Assembly: GCA_016195205.1 (NCBI GenBank)
Contig: JACQAB010000005.1
Location: 1-5,860, forward strand
Direction: 5' to 3'
Origin: Pseudomonadota bacterium
Lineage (GTDB): Bacteria; Pseudomonadota; Alphaproteobacteria; UBA9219; RGZA01
Length of the DNA stretch: 5,860 nt
This document shows positions 4,417 through 5,860 of this stretch, piece after piece. The position numbers were made by a program, and so were the translations under genes. The stretch's first letter is position 1, and every line of letters begins with the position of its first letter. The notes under the pieces are model-generated. The model did not search any database, had not been told where the DNA came from, and was given only the letters and a program-made list of their open reading frames with translations.

Positions 4417-5860
4417 ATGCTCACGCAGCTTTCCATCCGTAACTTTCTTCTGATTGACAAGCTGGATATCGACGTGCCGGCAGGCCTTTTGGTGCTGAGC
4501 GGGGAAACGGGCGCAGGCAAATCCATTTTGCTGGACTCGTTGGGCATGGCGCTTGGCGCGCGGGGCGATGCGGGCTTTGTGCGCCCCGGCGCCGATCAGG
4601 CCAGCGTGACGCTTTCCTTTAACCTCGCGCCCTCCCACCCGGCGCAGGAGATTTTGCAGGAACTGGAATGCGGTGAAGACGGCGAATGGCTGCTGCGCCG
4701 GGTGATCGGCAAAGACGGCCGCAGCCGCGCTTTTATCAACGATCAGCCGGTGGCGGTGAGTTCGCTTAAAAAGCTGGGCGAAGCGTTGTTTGACATCCAC
4801 GGCCAGTTCGAGGCTCATGGGTTGCTGAACCGCGAAACGCATTTGCATCTGCTGGATCAATATGCCGGATGCGAGAAAGACGTGCAGGCACTGGGCCAGC
4901 TTTTTTCGGCCTGGCGCGAGGCGCAGAAAACGCTGGAGGCGGCCAGGGGCGATGCCATGGCGGCGCAACGCCGCGCCGAAGACATCCGCGCCTCGCTGGA
5001 TGAACTGGAAAAACTGAATCCCGCGGCAGGCGAAGCTTTGGTGCTTTCCGAAAAGCGCACGCGCCTGCAACAGAAGGAACGGGTCATCGAGGCGCTACAG
5101 GCCGCCCATGCCGGGCTGCAGGAAGAAGGTGCGCTGGCCAAAACCGCGCAGGTACGCCGCATTTTAAACCGCGCCGCCGAAAAATCGCCCGATCTGCTGA
5201 ATTCCGTGCTGGAAACGCTTTCACGCGCCGAAGACGGCTTGGCGGAAGCGGCCGGGGCGCTGGAATCCCTGCTGCGTGGTGATGATTTTGACGCCGCCAG
5301 CCTTGAAAAAGCCGAAGAACGGCTTTTTGCCCTGCGCGCCGCCGCGCGTAAATACCAATGCCAGCCGGAAGACCTGCCTGCCCTGCTGCAACGCTTTGCT
5401 GAACAGGCAAAGTTGATTGAAGACGGCGCGGGCTCCCTTAAAAAACTGGAAGAGCAGGCGCAAAAATCCCGCGCCGCCTGGGAAAAGCGCGCGGGGGCCA
5501 TTCACGAGCAGCGCGAAAAGGCGGCCACAAGGCTGGAAGCCGCCGTGCGCAAGGAACTTCCGCCCCTGAAGCTGGAAAACACGCGGTTGTCGATTCAGAT
5601 CGAAAAAATTCCTGTGGAACAGGCCGGACCTTCCGGCATCACGCGCGCCACGTTTCTGGCCAGCCTGAATCCGGGCATGCCGCCCTCGCCGCTGCACAAA
5701 ACCGCCTCGGGCGGGGAGCTGGCCCGCTTCATGCTGGCCCTGCGCCTGTGCCTTTCGGCCGATGAAGCCACCACGCTGGTGTTTGACGAGGTCGACAGCG
5801 GCATTGGCGGGGCCACGGCCTATGCGGTGGGCGAGCGTTTGGCCCAACTCGCCAAGAAAA
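4417..5860 (+). CDS. recN: DNA repair protein RecN, truncated by window edge
   Basis: RecN is an SMC-like ATPase acting early in recombinational repair of double-strand breaks, and is often induced by DNA damage. 481 codons are in the window; the family is about 550-570 long, so roughly 75-90 residues are cut off on the right. The N-terminal half of the ATPase head has Walker A GETGAGKS (29-36) and the RecN-typical FDIHGQFEAHGLL (125-137). A charged coiled-coil section follows at about 150-400, rich in Ala, Glu, Lys and Arg. The C-terminal half of the head has the ABC signature TASGGELARFMLAL (429-442) and Walker B TLVFDEVDSGIGG (453-465), with Asp457 and the catalytic Glu458. The D-loop follows directly, and the His switch would lie beyond the edge. 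The ATG at 4417 is preceded by AGGG (4405-4408) at 8 nt spacing. The gap to bamD is only 18 bp. No LexA-type operator is apparent in that gap. Confidence 0.96.
   Translation, partial: MLTQLSIRNFLLIDKLDIDVPAGLLVLSGETGAGKSILLDSLGMALGARGDAGFVRPGADQASVTLSFNLAPSHPAQEILQELECGEDGEWLLRRVIGKDGRSRAFINDQPVAVSSLKKLGEALFDIHGQFEAHGLLNRETHLHLLDQYAGCEKDVQALGQLFSAWREAQKTLEAARGDAMAAQRRAEDIRASLDELEKLNPAAGEALVLSEKRTRLQQKERVIEALQAAHAGLQEEGALAKTAQVRRILNRAAEKSPDLLNSVLETLSRAEDGLAEAAGALESLLRGDDFDAASLEKAEERLFALRAAARKYQCQPEDLPALLQRFAEQAKLIEDGAGSLKKLEEQAQKSRAAWEKRAGAIHEQREKAATRLEAAVRKELPPLKLENTRLSIQIEKIPVEQAGPSGITRATFLASLNPGMPPSPLHKTASGGELARFMLALRLCLSADEATTLVFDEVDSGIGGATAYAVGERLAQLAKK

Noticed and set aside
3571..5070. 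499-codon open frame on the minus strand opposite bamD and recN
   Set aside because: It spans two clear plus-strand genes and their gap, and has the same reverse-strand composition. It is an artefact of GC-biased codons.
1..5860. Mobile elements, tRNA or rRNA genes, CRISPR arrays, toxin-antitoxin or defence modules
   Set aside because: No transposase or integrase motif, terminal inverted repeats, cloverleaf, regularly spaced repeats or paired small genes were seen by eye. The two ORFan stretches show no element ends.

Overview
The window reads as a piece of an alphaproteobacterial chromosome. The evidence is the gene order ftsZ - lpxC - bamD - recN on one strand, which is the usual downstream end of the dcw (division and cell wall) cluster in that class. 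The FtsZ sequence is also alphaproteobacterial in style, with a long Ala/Pro/Gln-rich linker and a LDIPAFLRRQ-type tail. The core genes are GC-rich with strong third-position GC bias. The order or genus cannot be told from the sequence.

Layout. Positions 3-341 hold the 3' part of an unrecognised reading frame that enters from the left edge. FtsA would normally be expected here, but the residues do not look like an FtsA C-terminus. Positions 342-485 are a leader with weak promoter-like AT-rich boxes. ftsZ (486-2096) is complete. A 143-bp gap follows, with a small palindrome, a good sigma70-type promoter, a leader hairpin and a strong Shine-Dalgarno. lpxC follows, best started at GTG 2240. Its catalytic residues are all present, but it stops only seven residues after the last catalytic histidine. 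Positions 3155-3508 form an AT-richer stretch (about 46% GC) with a 110-codon ORFan. That ORFan lies in the same frame as lpxC, separated from it by one TAG. bamD (3583-4398) encodes an outer-membrane lipoprotein. recN starts at 4417 and runs off the right edge after 481 codons.

How the genes work together. FtsZ builds the cytokinetic ring. LpxC commits UDP-GlcNAc derivatives to lipid A, and so to the outer leaflet of the outer membrane. BamD belongs to the machine that inserts beta-barrel proteins into the same membrane. RecN is an SMC-like double-strand-break repair protein that is conserved in this position but has no envelope role. bamD and recN are 18 bp apart and probably co-transcribed.

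No transposase, tRNA, rRNA, CRISPR array or new defence-type system is visible. The parts worth a second look are the two composition-outlier frames (3-341 and 3176-3508), placed where the conserved cluster would normally be tight, and the shortened lpxC 3' end beside the second one.
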